A stretch of DNA of 64,000 nt from Cryptomeria japonica (Eukaryota; Streptophyta; Pinopsida; Cupressales; Cupressaceae): the NCBI RefSeq assembly GCF_030272615.1, contig NC_081412.1:547366488-547430487 (forward strand), written 5' to 3'. The notes under the pieces were generated by a model. The model saw nothing but the letters and a program-made list of their open reading frames with translations, did no database searches and was not told the DNA's origin. Numbering within the stretch: the first letter of the stretch is position 1; every line of letters starts with the position of its first letter. Both the position numbers and the translations under genes were made by a program. Positions 36,184 to 47,490 of this stretch are shown here, one piece after another.

Positions 36184-37776
36184 CTCTAGACGTGCATGTA
36201 CATCAAATATATATATACCAGAAACCATAACTAACCTGTACACTAACAGCATCTAAAGAATCTCTCCTATGCACATGCTCAGAGCTCAAGGAAGGAGTGA
36301 CATGAGCTAACTGTCAATTTAAGGATTAGTCCACAATCAATTTAAATGATCTACAAATTAAAACTTAGAACTCTAGATTATTTAAATTAAACATGAGATC
36401 TATATATATAGATTTATCAGGTACAAATTTGCAATGTATGTATACATATCTTCTAAAATTTTAAACGCACATGTACATGTACATACCTGTGTATCACCTA
36501 GAGTAGGCTGTATAGTCTGATCCTGTCCTGTGATCATATCAACAACATCACTCGTGCCAGCATATCTCTCTCTAGTTGTACGTATCACTGAGGAGTGCAA
36601 GGGGCTAACTAGATGAGTGGGCATCATGGATGAAGTGTCTGACTATAGTAGCATGTCCATAAATCCAGTATGGCTCAAATCTCTCAGCTGATCCTCAAAT
36701 GAGTCCAAACCCTCATCTGTGATATGTACCTGATCAGCTCGTATCTCCTCACATGAATCCAACCGGCCCTCATCTGTGATATGGAGCTCATCAGCTCGTA
36801 GCTCCTCCTCTGCAGCAACAGAGTGATCTGTAGGTGGGTCAGTGCCTGGAGCATGCGTAGAGTGATGAGAATGTTGTGACTGCCTCGGGGTATGCGTTGA
36901 TGCCGTTGTAGCCTGAACATCTTTGAGAATCTCCTCTCTAACATCACCCAATGGTATCCCAAGTCGAGATGAAATAAAACTATAAGCATGTAGTAGGTCC
37001 TCGACTAAATACTGCGACATCTGTACATGTATACTACCTCCGACTATAGCTGCTACCTCATCTGGGGAGGGGATGCCAGCAGAAATATACCGATCATCTA
37101 AATCTGAAGCCCCCCCATGACTACAAGATGCATGATCTATGGATGATCGTGAACGTGGTCGACTCATCATATATCTGCCCACCCTGTCAGAAGATATGGT
37201 GGCTGCTACTGATGCAATATGTCCAATCCTATCAATTGCTTCTCTCTGAGAAGCAATCACAACGTGATCTGCTATGGGTGCCATGGCCGGGACTACTACA
37301 GGAAATCTCTGGCCAACAAGGTCCCTGTGTCTAGGCGGAGCTCTATCACACCTACGATATGCATCTCTATCAGCAATCCTGCCCCTCCCCTGTCCATAAT
37401 ATCTTGGAATATCAAGGTAGTTTGGTTTCATCTGACAATGAACCTCAGCAAATACCTGCTGTGCAAAGTATAATGGAATCTGGTCGTTATTAGGATAACA
37501 ACCATGGGCTACTAAGAATCATGGGTAAATCAGTGATGCAACCTGTGGGTCGATACATCTGGTAACCTGATATCCCCTCACCTTACTCTTCTCCTGATAT
37601 TGTGGGAAGCATCTCTCCTTGATGGTCTCCTTCGAGACCACCCCCACCACATCAGCAAAAGAATGAGGACCCCTCACCTCACTCCTCAATTGTCTATATA
37701 TATCCTCTATAACCTCAGGTGAGAATGAGGTATGAGATACTAAGCGGTCCCTCAATGTCTGCAAACTGTCAAAAAT

Positions 37777-37781
37777 GGACG
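37777..37781. repeat. Target-site duplication GGACG (left)
   Basis: GGACG precedes TGTAATGCC; second copy at 41982-41986. Confidence 0.85.
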
Positions 37782-40700
37782 TGTAATGCCCCGCCAGGAA
37801 ACCCCGAAGGGATAAGCCAAAATTACAAGAATAGAGTGCAAATTTTTTTTTTTAAAGTTACAACACATAAGATGCAACAAGATAACAAAGATTCAGATTA
37901 CATAGCGGAAGACTTCAACTAACACCTAAAGAGTTTCCCAACGAGATTACTTCAATTTCACAATTCACTTAACTCACACAATTAAACCAATAAACTGAAT
38001 ATCTTAATAACGAGATAATTCATAATCAGGATAATTTCTTTCAGAAGATGGAAATATAAATCACAAGCAAGGATTCATCCATTAAGATCCATTCATAATT
38101 TCCATTCAATCTTTTCATTTAAATTAACAAGCCATACAACTAATATTCTAACATACTAGAATTTCATCATAAACATATGAGATCTTTCCAAGCATATTTA
38201 AATTCCTTAACAACAACTTAGTATAATTCATTACTCTAAGTTAGATTCTTTTCATATACCAACTTATTGCATTTTAAAAGACGATTGCATACTAGCATCT
38301 ACGATAATCTCATCTAAAACACTTACGCATTCGATCAACATGGCATTCAAGAAAGAACCGAATATAAGCATTTATAGTTAATTCCAATTATCCACTTAAC
38401 TATTCTAACATAAGATAATCATACATGATAAAGCTGAATAAAGGAAACATAAGAGAATACATCACATAACACCATAATGATCTCGGAGTTCACCCCTAAA
38501 GGGCTACATCTCCGGGTCTGCTCAACTGCAAGACCCCTCTGATAATTAATAAAGGTTAAGAATACAAGAGGTTACACCATCTCAATCCAGCCATCAAGGC
38601 AAATATAAACAATATACAAATGACCGCACCGGTCAATAAATACATAAACGATCCTTGAAAAGAACAGGATCTAGCTGAACATAATCAAAGCTAAAACAAG
38701 AGTCCAGGAGAGCATCCATAAAACTAAGCCATCACCACCCAAGGTCTAACATGAAACTGACACTCACAAGGGTAGAGACAAAAGGACGACCCACAAAGGT
38801 ACTCTTAACAGGATAAAACAACAACACACTAGCGAACGTAGGGACAAGTGTCATCACACAACCTGGTATGGATACCATGGCAAGTCTTCATAGGTCCCAG
38901 CCCCATACACTGGGTCACCCTGGCAACCTAATCTGAGCTTCCGGCCCATCCAAGTCTCATGTGGACCCACACATCCTCTCGCGAAGACAAGGAAGATGGT
39001 TTGCCATTTCAGGCCTTCTCACAGCATGTCGAATCTATGATAGCACTCGTCCCATGTGTGAGGCACATTATCTTATTTAGAGATTACATTCAAATCTACT
39101 GTTAGGTTATCACTTATTAGACTCACTTTCGACGGGTTACCCAGCAGCCACTTTGGGCACGGCCCCCAATCGAAAGCCACTTTCCCATACAACACTAGAC
39201 TATACTCAGACGAACTCAAAACCAAGGAATACACATGGTCAGACGAACGGAGTTCAAGAAGAGAGACACAATCATCAGGTCAAACATGACTCAAGGGTAA
39301 TCACTTACTGATGGTACTCTAACTAGAGACCTGACAACTAAGGTCAACCACGAATCATCATTCGACTCTCACAAGGAGGATATGACCAAAACGACACTAC
39401 CACAATACAACAGTCAACTCGAAATCGAGGACTGGAACAGGTACCCCAAGTCAAGCCATACGACAGGGTCCTACTAAACAAAGCAAAACATGCCATTCCT
39501 AATTAAAGGCGAATACAGAAATTAAACTCGCAAGGCAATAATCAGAAAAGACAATATTTCCTCAAATTGATTCAATCATTACAAGTTGATCAAGTTTTCT
39601 ACAAGATCTAAATCAAAATACAGTTATCTATCTCATCAAGGGTTAAGTTGCTCTTGGTTTTCTGACTCTTAAGGTTCAAAGCATAGAACAGACATATAAG
39701 GCCATAAAGAGTTTTTAAACCAAATTCGTATTAATTAAACTCAGACAACCATTATACAATTAAAATAAGATATTCAATCTCCAACAAAACATCATAGACA
39801 TACTGGTTCAAAATCAATCTCTACAGATTCATAATTTTCAATCCCAGATGCTCTATACGGATCACATAAATATAATATAAGAAGGGAATCCAAATGAAGA
39901 TAATCATTTTCAAAATCCAAATCTTATTTCCCTACGCACGTATAGAAGAAACTGAATTCAACTGTTAATTAAAGAGTGTATTTATCAATCCATGATAAAA
40001 GAATATACACAAGTAATAACTAAAAGGGCACAAACACCCAACTGATTATTAGTTAGTATATAATTATTAATCTTAATTAATAATATATATATTACCGAAA
40101 ATTTAATACACTTCCCAAATTTCACGATAAATATCGATTACCTTATAAAAAACAAATCCATGAACTTCCACATTTTTCATCATTTAAGACTTAGCTCAAA
40201 ATCTTCATTAAATAGTATTAAAACATTATATATTTTTTTTCTTAAAAAAAACACACAAAAAAAAACATTGTTAAAAAACTAATTTTAAAAGAAACGCGTT
40301 TTTATTAGGGCGAGGGTTGCCGTGCCCTAACCCTAGCCGCAGGGTAGCTCGCAGGCGGCGCCCACGATGGTGCCCGCAGGTGCCGCGGCGCCCTACGGCC
40401 ACCACGGCCCCTGCGGCCACCGCCGTGGGCCGCAGCCGCAGCGTATGGCGAGCGGAGGCACTGCGATCTACGCGCAAAAGCTGGGAACGGGGGAGGAAGT
40501 GGGGCGAGCGGGGGAGAGGGGAGGAGGAGCGGGTGGAGCTCCGCTCCCCGCCTCCAATCCCCAAACCCGCAGTTCATTTTATTAAACAAAGAGAAATCCG
40601 CCCAGTCCGGTCCAAATAAAAATAACAACGCACAATTGTAAAACACAAAATACGTTTAAATTTTCGTTGAACACACAGTTCGATGATAAAATTAAATGTT

Positions 40701-41981
40701 CTCATTTTCCATAAAAAACACAGTTCGAACTATTAAAAAAACAAAACGCCCAATACAAAGCTTGTTAATGGATTTCAATTCAGTATAATTTCGGTTTTAA
40801 ACGAACTGGTTTAGATATCACATCTTCTTGATGGTTTTCTCATCCTATACAAACATCCAAGGGTTTCAAACACCCAAAAAGAATGGAGGAAATACACACC
40901 CAAATTAAAATCTCCAGCCAAATTCATAATGGACAGTCAAATTGATTTTTCAAAAACAAATTCAGATTCCTACCTTCCTTCGCAATCCTGGTATAGCTGA
41001 GGGAGAGCCCACCTACCAGATTCAGCAAAACTGCCTCTTCTCCAAAACCCCCAAAAATCTTTCCAACCAAAATCTCCTCCAAAAATGTCCATCCTCTCCA
41101 AATTTTCCCCAAATTTGGGTTATATGGAAGAGTTGACCCAAAAATCCCATTTTTGGAATAAAAATTCTTATTTAAAAATAATTCACAAAATTTAATTCTT
41201 TTCAACTATAACAACAATTTAACTTGTTTTTCAATTCCAAAATCGATTTTCTCAATTAATCAAATTTAGCCGTTCTAATTTAATAATCCAACAGAATACA
41301 GTCAATCTATTGCGATAATAAAAACAAAACTTTCTTTTTCGACAGCATAAATAAGATGCATTAAATATTCAAAAGCAGTCATTAACTCGAATTTACTTCC
41401 AATTTAAAATAGGCAATTCATAACAACGGAAATCGCATAACGGAAGCCAGATTAATTTAACCCATTATCTTCAATGCACAAACGCAAATTTAATCAAGAT
41501 AATTACTAAGGACTAATTAATCAATTAACCAAACACACCAGGCATGCAAACTGAGAAAGTCAACCAACAGATGACTCGCAAACCCAAACAAGAAGGGATC
41601 ATCGACGACGACTGACGATGCTCACTTGAGCACGACTAAGGTCGACTAGGGTCTTACGACCACCTAATCCAACTCTAAGGATTAAAAAGGTACACTCAAA
41701 CCTGCAATCCAGGTGAAGACAAACTTCGCACTCATGCGGCGTGGTACCTGAAATTTCCTGCAACCAAAGATCATACATGCATACATATATAATAACTTAA
41801 TGAAAGCGTTAGCTCAATGTTGATACCACAAACTAGGTACACTAACCGACTAGCATATACTAGAGTGAAAACCACATCAATAGCTATGCGTTAAATCAAA
41901 CATCTGACAATAATCATTATATTAAGATAACTAATCAAGATTAAACCAAGGTTAGAGATCGATTACGGTAGGGGTACTACA
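37782..41981. mobile_element. 4,200-bp solo-LTR-like insertion
   Basis: TG...CA ends (TGTAATGCCCCGCC ... GTAGGGGTACTACA), 5-bp duplication GGACG, no gag, pol or transposase, and no second copy of its own ends inside. The termini form a short imperfect inverted repeat (TGTAATGCCCC/TGTAGTACCCC). Best read as a solo LTR of a long-LTR element; a large non-coding derivative is the alternative. Orientation not settled. It interrupts exon 1 of the minus-strand gene and removing it restores the frame. Confidence 0.75.
40305..40575. other. CpG-rich island inside the solo-LTR-like insert
   Basis: About 270 bp, very GC-rich with many CpGs (GGCGGCGCCC, GGTGCCGCGGCGCCC, GGCCACCGCCG), in an otherwise AT-rich element. 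Open frames on both strands here are a composition effect. Minus strand reads as a CT-rich leader, which could be the transcript start region of the LTR. Confidence 0.65.
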
Positions 41982-41986
41982 GGACG
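41982..41986. repeat. Target-site duplication GGACG (right)
   Basis: Follows TACTACA; equals 37777-37781. Confidence 0.85.
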
Positions 41987-42084
41987 TGCACGTACTCTTG
42001 TACACGCCATCAGTACGAGGGTCATCTAGTATGGCCCTCAACCTATGCAACTCTCGATCACTGTAATGAAAAATAGTAGCAATG

Positions 42085-42251
42085 TCGGGCAAGGGGGGAT
42101 CCTGCTGTGGAGGATCCTGCTCTGGTGGCTCCTGATGTGGAGCCTGCGCAGGTGGATCCTGATCAGGAGCCTGCGAAGGTGGATCCTGATCAGGAGCCTG
42201 CAAAGGTGGATCCTGATCAGGAGCCTGCGAAGGTATATCCTGGGATGCCAT
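42085..42251 (-). repeat. In-frame 30-bp coding repeat
   Basis: CAGGAGCCTGCRNAGGTGGATCCTGAT units encode the QAPDQDPP repeats at the start of the minus-strand gene. Unit length is a multiple of three, so copy changes keep the frame. Confidence 0.8.
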
Positions 42252-42291
42252 CTATCTAGGTACATGTCATAAAGTTAAAATAAATACGTAA

Positions 42292-42510
42292 GCAGAGAGA
42301 GAGAGATCATTTTCATGAGAGAGAGAGAGAGATCATTTTCATGAGAGAGAGAGAGAGAGATTATATACATAAATTTTCATGACAGAGAGAGAGAGATCAT
42401 TTTCATTTTCAAAAAATACATGTAAAAATTTCAAATATTTCAGTGAGAGAGAGAGAGAGAGTTCATATATTTCAGATCTAGAGATAACATATATTTCAGA
42501 GAGATAGAGA
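42292..42510. repeat. GAGA-rich microsatellite cluster
   Basis: Repeated blocks of (GA)n with ATCATTTTCATGA between them, just upstream of the minus-strand gene. Could act as a GAGA-type promoter element; only the composition is seen. Confidence 0.75.
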
Positions 42511-42589
42511 GATCTAATGTACATGTACATATTTAAATCTTTGACATACATAAAAAATTCAAGAATAGAGAGATCTAACACGTCATATG

Positions 42590-45290
42590 TATGTTAGGAC
42601 ACTATATTATCCTACGGGGAATGTCATATGTACAGTAGGATGTTATAAGGGGTCATATGTGGGTCTAACCACATATGACCCCTTAGGACACTATATGATC
42701 CTAAGGGGAATGTCATATGTATAGTAGGATGTTATAAGGGGTCATATGTGGGTCTAACCACATATGACCCCTTAGGACACTATATGATCCTAAGGGGAAT
42801 GTCATATGTACAGTAGGATGTTATAAGGGGTCACGCATGTGTTAATGCATGTTGACCCCTTAGGACCACATACGACCCCTTAAGATAGTATGTGATGGAC
42901 TAAGGGGTATGTCGTTCACACTAGGATTCTATAAGGGGTCACGCATGTGTTAATGCATGCGTGAGCCCTTAGGACCACATATTCAACCCCTTAGGACACA
43001 TAGGAAATTTCATATGTACAGTAGGATGTTATTAGGGGTCATATGTGACCTACTAAGGGTTCACGTATGTGTCAATGCATGCGTGGCCCCTTAGGACCAC
43101 ATATGACCCCTTAAGACACTATGTGATGAACTAAGGGGTATGTCGTTCACACTAGGATTTTATAAGGGGTCATATGTGGGTCTAACCACATATGACCCCT
43201 TAGGACACTATATGATCCTAAGGGGAATGTCATATGTACAGTAGGATGTTATAAGGGGTCACGCATGTGTTAATGCATGTTGACCCCTTAGGACCACATA
43301 CGACCCCTTAAGATAGTATGTGATGGACTAAGGGGTATGTCATTCACACTAGGATTCTATAAGGGGTCACGCATGTGTTAATGCATGCGTGAGCCCTTAG
43401 GACCACATATTCAACCCCTTAGGACACATAGGAAATGTCATATGTACAGTAGGATGTTATTAGGGGTCATATGTGACCTACTAAGGGGTCACGTATGTGT
43501 CAATGCATGCGTGGCCCCTTAGGACCACATATGACCCCTTAAGACGCTATGTGATGAACTAAGGGGTATGTCGTTCACACTAGGATTTTATAAGGGGTCA
43601 TATGTGGGTCTAACCACATATGACCCCTTAGGACACTATATGATCCTAAGGGGAATGTCATATGTACAGTAGGATGTTATAAGGGGTCACGCATGTGTTA
43701 ATGCATGTTGACCCCTTAGGACCACATACAACCCCTTAAGATAGTATGTGATGGACTAAGGGGTATGTCGTTCACACTAGGATTCTATAAGGGGTCACGC
43801 ATGTGTTAATGCATGCGTGAGCCCTTAGGACCACATATTCAACCCCTTAGGACACATAGGAAATGTCATATGTATAGTAGGATGTTATTAGGGGTCATAT
43901 GTGACCTACTAAGGGGTCACGTATGTGTCAATGCATGTGTGGCCCCTTAGGACCACATATGACCCCTTAAGACGCTATGTGATGAACTAAGGGGTATGTC
44001 GTTCACACTAGGATTTTATAAGGGGTCATATGTGGTTATAGGATTTTATAAGGGGTCATATGTGGGTCTAACCACATATGACCCCTTAGGACACTATATG
44101 ATCCTAAGGGGAATGTCATATGTACAGTAGGATGTTATAAGGGGTCACGCATGTGTTAATGCATGTTGACCCCTTAGGACCACATACGACCCCTTAAGAT
44201 AGTATGTGATGGACTAAGGGGTATGTCGTTCACACTAGGATTCTATAAGGGGTCACGCATGTGTTAATGCATGCGTGAGCCCTTAGGACCACATATTCAA
44301 CCCCTTAGGACACATAGGAAATGTCATATGTATAGTAGGATGTTATTAGGGGTTATATGTGACCTACTAAGGGGTCACGTATGTGTCAATGCATGCGTGG
44401 CCCCTAGGACCACATACAACCCTTAAGACGCTATGTGATGAACTAAAGGGTATGTCGTTCACACTAGGATTTTATAAGGGGTCATATGTGGTTATAGGAT
44501 TTTATAAGGGGTCATATGTGGGTCTAACCACATATGACCCCTTAGGACACTATATGATCCTAAGGGGAATGTCATATGTACAGTAGGATGTTATAAGGGG
44601 TCATATGTGACCTACTAAGGGGTCACACATGTGTTAATGCATGCGTGACCCCTTAGGACAACATACGACCCCTTAAGACACTATGTGATGGACTAAGGGG
44701 TATGTCGTTCACACTAGGATTTTATAAGGGGTCATATGCAGTTCTAAGGGGTCATGCATATGTTATAACAAATGCATGACCCCTCAGAACCACATATGAC
44801 CCCTTATGACACTATGTGATCCTAAGGGGAATGTCATATGTATAGTAGGATGTTATAAGGGGTCCTATGTGACCTACTAAGGGGTCACGCATGTGTTAAT
44901 GCATGCGTGACCCCTTAGGACCACATACGACCCCTTAAGACGCTATGTGATGGGTTTTGGGATATGTCGTTCACACTAGGATTGATTTTATAAAGGGTCA
45001 TATGTGATTCTAATGGGTCACACATGTGTTAAGACACTATTTGATGGACTAAGGGGTATGTCATTCACCCTACAATTTTATAAGGGGTCATATGCGATTC
45101 TAAGGGGTCCCACGTGTGACCCCTTTAGAATTACGTATGACCCCTTAGGACACTAGATGTGATCCTAAAGAGAATGTCATACATGTACACTATTATATTA
45201 TATGTGATCCTCTATGACCTCCTAAGGGAACGTATAGTGTCATATGTGGTCTTAAGGGGTCGTGTTGTGCGTGTAATAGGATGTGAAAAT
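42590..45290. repeat. Palindromic tandem array with about 428-bp higher-order unit
   Basis: Built from AAGGGGTCATATGTG and its mirror CACATATGACCCCTTAG, plus variants with GCATGTGTTAATGCATGC. The phrase GTCATATGTGGGTCTAACCACATATGAC occurs at about 42652, 42740, 43168, 43597, 44057 and 44509, so the higher-order period is about 428 bp (about 455 bp where a 30-bp block is doubled). Later units (44600-45290) are diverged. No coding. Confidence 0.85.
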
Positions 45291-45890
45291 GGGTCACATT
45301 GTAGAGGAAATTTATTTTGTCTAATTTGTTTAAATTTGGTATCTAAATTTTCTAATGTTTATTTAAATTAATTTTTTTAACGTTTTTCTTTTTTTGCTAA
45401 TGTTTTTCTAAGTTCTGATTTACTACAGGGTAGTTTTCTATGTTTTTCATAACAATTTTTTAAAATGTTGAAAAAAATATACATCTATACAATTATGTAA
45501 TTTTAAAAACAAATTTACACATTTCAATCAAAACATTAAATTATCAAACATTTTTCTAAAATAATGAAAAACAATAAATTATCAAACATTTTTCTAAAAT
45601 GTTGAAAACCAATAACTATATATAATTATTTAATTAAAAAATTAAATTAACAAATAAATTATTTACAAATTTAATAAAAAAAGACATTATTAAACCAAAC
45701 AAAGGGTTATTTTGTGCACCTGATATAACAAAGGTCGAAAACTGAAATAGGAAAGATGCTAACTACTGCAGACAAGGCTCGATGACATGATGCTGACGAC
45801 TGGTTCGATCCAACCCCCACCAGACAGAAAAAGTCAAATTTAATAATGACCTTTTAACTATCATTTTCGATATTTATAAAAAAATTTAAA
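45291..45890. other. AT-rich right flank of the transposon
   Basis: No gene recognised. Probably contains the promoter of the minus-strand gene. Confidence 0.4.
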
Positions 45891-45904
45891 AACCCTAACT
45901 GCAA

Positions 45905-46075
45905 AGGGTTCGAGCGAATGGGGGGGTTCGAGCGAACCCATTAAATATTGATATTTTAATGGGTTCGCTCGAACCCAAAACCCGCCCGCTGTTCGATCGA
46001 ACCCAACTGAACAGTTTGGTTCGCTCGGACTCCCAGGGGTAGTCCGAGCGAACATTTGTGTTTCGCTCGAACATT
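45905..46075. repeat. Right subterminal TTCGAGCGAA-type palindromes
   Basis: Seven copies in 170 bp: GGTTCGAGCGAATGG (45907), GGTTCGAGCGAACCC (45926), GGTTCGCTCGAACCC (45961), TGTTCGATCGAACCC (45990), GGTTCGCTCGGACTC (46018), GTCCGAGCGAACATT (46040), TTTCGCTCGAACATT (46061). Confidence 0.8.
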
Positions 46076-46114
46076 GTCAAATCCGAAATTCCCACTTTCG
46101 CCAAATTCTTTCAT

Positions 46115-46149
46115 TGGCAAAAGTGGGAACCAGCTTTGTGAATTCACCC
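46115..46149 (-). repeat. Right terminal inverted repeat
   Basis: Mate of 33566-33602. It also folds with 46089-46103 (CCCACTTTCGCCAA against TTGGCAAAAGTGGG), so the right end alone can form a hairpin. Confidence 0.8.
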
Positions 46150-46153
46150 CACC
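46150..46153. repeat. Target-site duplication CACC (right) of the 12.6 kb insertion
   Basis: Same four bases as 33562-33565, followed directly by LINE sequence TCATCCCAAAACTTAGC that aligns with LINE 1. Confidence 0.7.
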
Positions 46154-47490
46154 TCATCCCAAAACTTAGCTTTCCTACCATTATGAATGACCCAAGAGAA
46201 ATAAGGAAGGATAATAGATCTGCACTTAACCATAAAATTCCAAATGGAAGAACCCTTAGGAAGAGAAGAGGCAGAAAGGATGCTTTCCCTAGTACCCCTT
46301 GCCAAATACTTGGAAAACATAAGGGTGGCCCAAAAACTATTGGGTTCCTTATAGAATTTCCAAACCAATTTAGCTCCTAGAGCTAGATTCTGATAGTAAA
46401 GGTCTCAAATACCCAAACCACCTAAATCCTTCAGGAGACAGACCTTATCCAAAGCGAGGACATGAATTTTTTGTTTACTTCCCCTATTAGCGTTCCATAA
46501 GAATGTTCTTAGAAAAGCTTGTAGCTGAATAATTGAAGCTTTTGGAATTTTCAAACCCACATTAAGTAAATAGGAACTGCATTCAAAACAAATTTGATCA
46601 TAAGGATCTTTCCAAATAAGGTAAGTCATTTATGATTCCAGGACAAAATCCTAGAAGATACTGAAGATATCACTCTATCCCAAAAATTACACTTCTCAGA
46701 GCCCACAAAAAAAGGGACACCAAGATATTTGCAAGGGAAATTGCCTACTTCATAACCCCCAAATCGTTGCAACCTCTGCTGAACCAAGGGAGAAGTATTA
46801 AGAAAGAAAACTTTAGATTTAGCACTACTAACCTTCTGACCTAAAAAAGTAGAATAGTTAGAAATTATTTTTCTAATGACCTTAGCTTCTGCCATAGAAG
46901 ATACCCAAATAACAGAGTATCATCAACAAAAAGACAATGAGAAAATGACTCCGGTAAATTTGCAACATGAATTCCCTTCCAAAGGCCAGAAGATCTAGCT
47001 GACCTAATGGCACGACTAAAGGCTTCGGCCAAAATAATGAACAAAAAAGGAGACAAAGGGTCTCCTCTCCTTACACCCCAGGAGGAAGAAAAAAAGCAAC
47101 AAGGGGAACCATTTATGAGGACCGAGAATCTAGCCCAAGAAATACAAGCATAAATCCATTTGATCCAAGATTTCCCAAAACCAAACTTACTAAGAACTAA
47201 AGACAAATCATTCCAATCAACCCTGTCATAAGATTTCATCAAATCTAATTTAAGCATCATAGAAGGAATTTTCTAAGAGGCAATGGAATGAAGGATATCA
47301 TGAGCCACAATAGCCCCATCTAAAGTTTCCCTGCCAGGAACAAAACCCCCCTGTTCAACAAAAATAATCCTTGGAATAAGCTTAGCAAGTCTAATAGATA
47401 TACTTTTGGTGAAGATTTTATAAAAATTATTGCATAAAGCTATAGGACGAAAGTCAGCAAAGGATTTGGGGTTAGTTTTTTTTTATTTTT
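46154..47490 (-). mobile_element. LINE 2, 5' part (5'-truncated)
   Basis: Continuation of LINE 2 beyond the insertion. TCATCCCAAAACTTAGCTTTCC matches LINE 1 TCATCCCAAAACCTAGCTTTCC. The 5' end fades at about 47475-47490 in a T-rich tract. A possible duplication TTATATGAAT is at 30280-30289 and 47512-47521. Confidence 0.8.
46405..47470 (-). pseudogene. LINE 2 reverse transcriptase
   Basis: MMLKLDLMKSYDRVDWNDLS, GVRRGDPLSPFLFIILAEAF and LFVDDTLLFGY (usual FADD reads FVDD), then the region with FFVGSEKCNFWDRVISSVSS. 47260-46865 is open for 131 codons, then frame breaks. The N-terminal fingers are only partly present because of 5' truncation. Confidence 0.88.

Larger units (their letters stand above)
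36073..42251 (-). pseudogene. Three-exon transposon gene of unknown function, split by a 4.2 kb insert
   Basis: Exon 1 42251-41982 continues at 37776-36487 once the inserted element and one GGACG copy are removed, exactly in frame (90 + 430 codons). It ends ACACAG with donor GTATGT. Exon 2 36310-36236 (75 nt, acceptor TTGACAG, donor GTTAGT) and exon 3 36126-36073 (acceptor TTTTGCAG, stop TGA) keep phase 0, giving about 562 codons. The N terminus has five to six repeats of QAPDQDPP; then DRELHRLRAILDDPRTDG, GPHSFADVVGVVSKETIKER, HGCYPNNDQIPLYFAQQVFA, GRGRIADRDAYRRCDRAPPR, and a duplicated acidic motif (ADELHITDEG/ADQVHITDEG). Two in-frame stops occur (37519-37521 TGA, 36643-36645 TAG), both explicable as C-to-T changes. 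I recognise no family. Position inside the TIR element and an acidic, repeat-bearing N terminus suggest an accessory or DNA-binding transposon protein; that is inference. An upstream exon is possible (TAG just before the ATG). Confidence 0.65.
33566..46149. mobile_element. 12.6 kb candidate DNA transposon with TIRs, family unknown
   Basis: Left end GGGTGAACTCACAATAATGG TTCCCACTTTTTTGCCA; the right end in reverse complement reads GGGTGAATTCACAAAGCTGG TTCCCACTTTTGCCA: about 37-bp inverted repeats. A 3-4 bp duplication of LINE sequence flanks it. Inside both ends lie clusters of the palindrome TTCGAGCGAA. Content: a plus-strand candidate first exon (34714), a three-exon minus-strand gene (42251-36073), repeats, and a nested 4.2 kb insert. 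Without the insert and its duplicated site it is about 8.4 kb. Subterminal repeats and a 3-bp duplication recall CACTA elements, but the ends do not begin CACTA and I see no DDE transposase. The element may be non-autonomous. Confidence 0.75.

Noticed and set aside
37128..37473. Plus-strand frames opposite the unknown transposon gene
   Set aside because: Shadows of the minus-strand exon, whose splice sites and phase are convincing.
40271..40646. Overlapping open frames of 72-113 codons in the GC-rich island
   Set aside because: They occur on both strands and in several frames, as expected from high GC. No domain or splice context.
37782..41981. 4.2 kb insert as a DNA transposon because its ends are a short inverted repeat
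   Set aside because: The 11-bp match begins with TG and ends with CA and has a 5-bp duplication, all standard for LTRs. The inverted similarity is probably the usual LTR end symmetry.
42590..45290. Possible CRISPR-like array of regularly spaced palindromic repeats
   Set aside because: Plant nuclear context, no unique spacers (the intervening sequence is itself repeated in 428-bp blocks), and no cas genes.
33562..46153. CACTA classification from the CAC before the TIR
   Set aside because: CACC is present as a direct repeat on both sides, so it is target duplication, not part of the inverted repeat. The element ends begin GGGTGAA.
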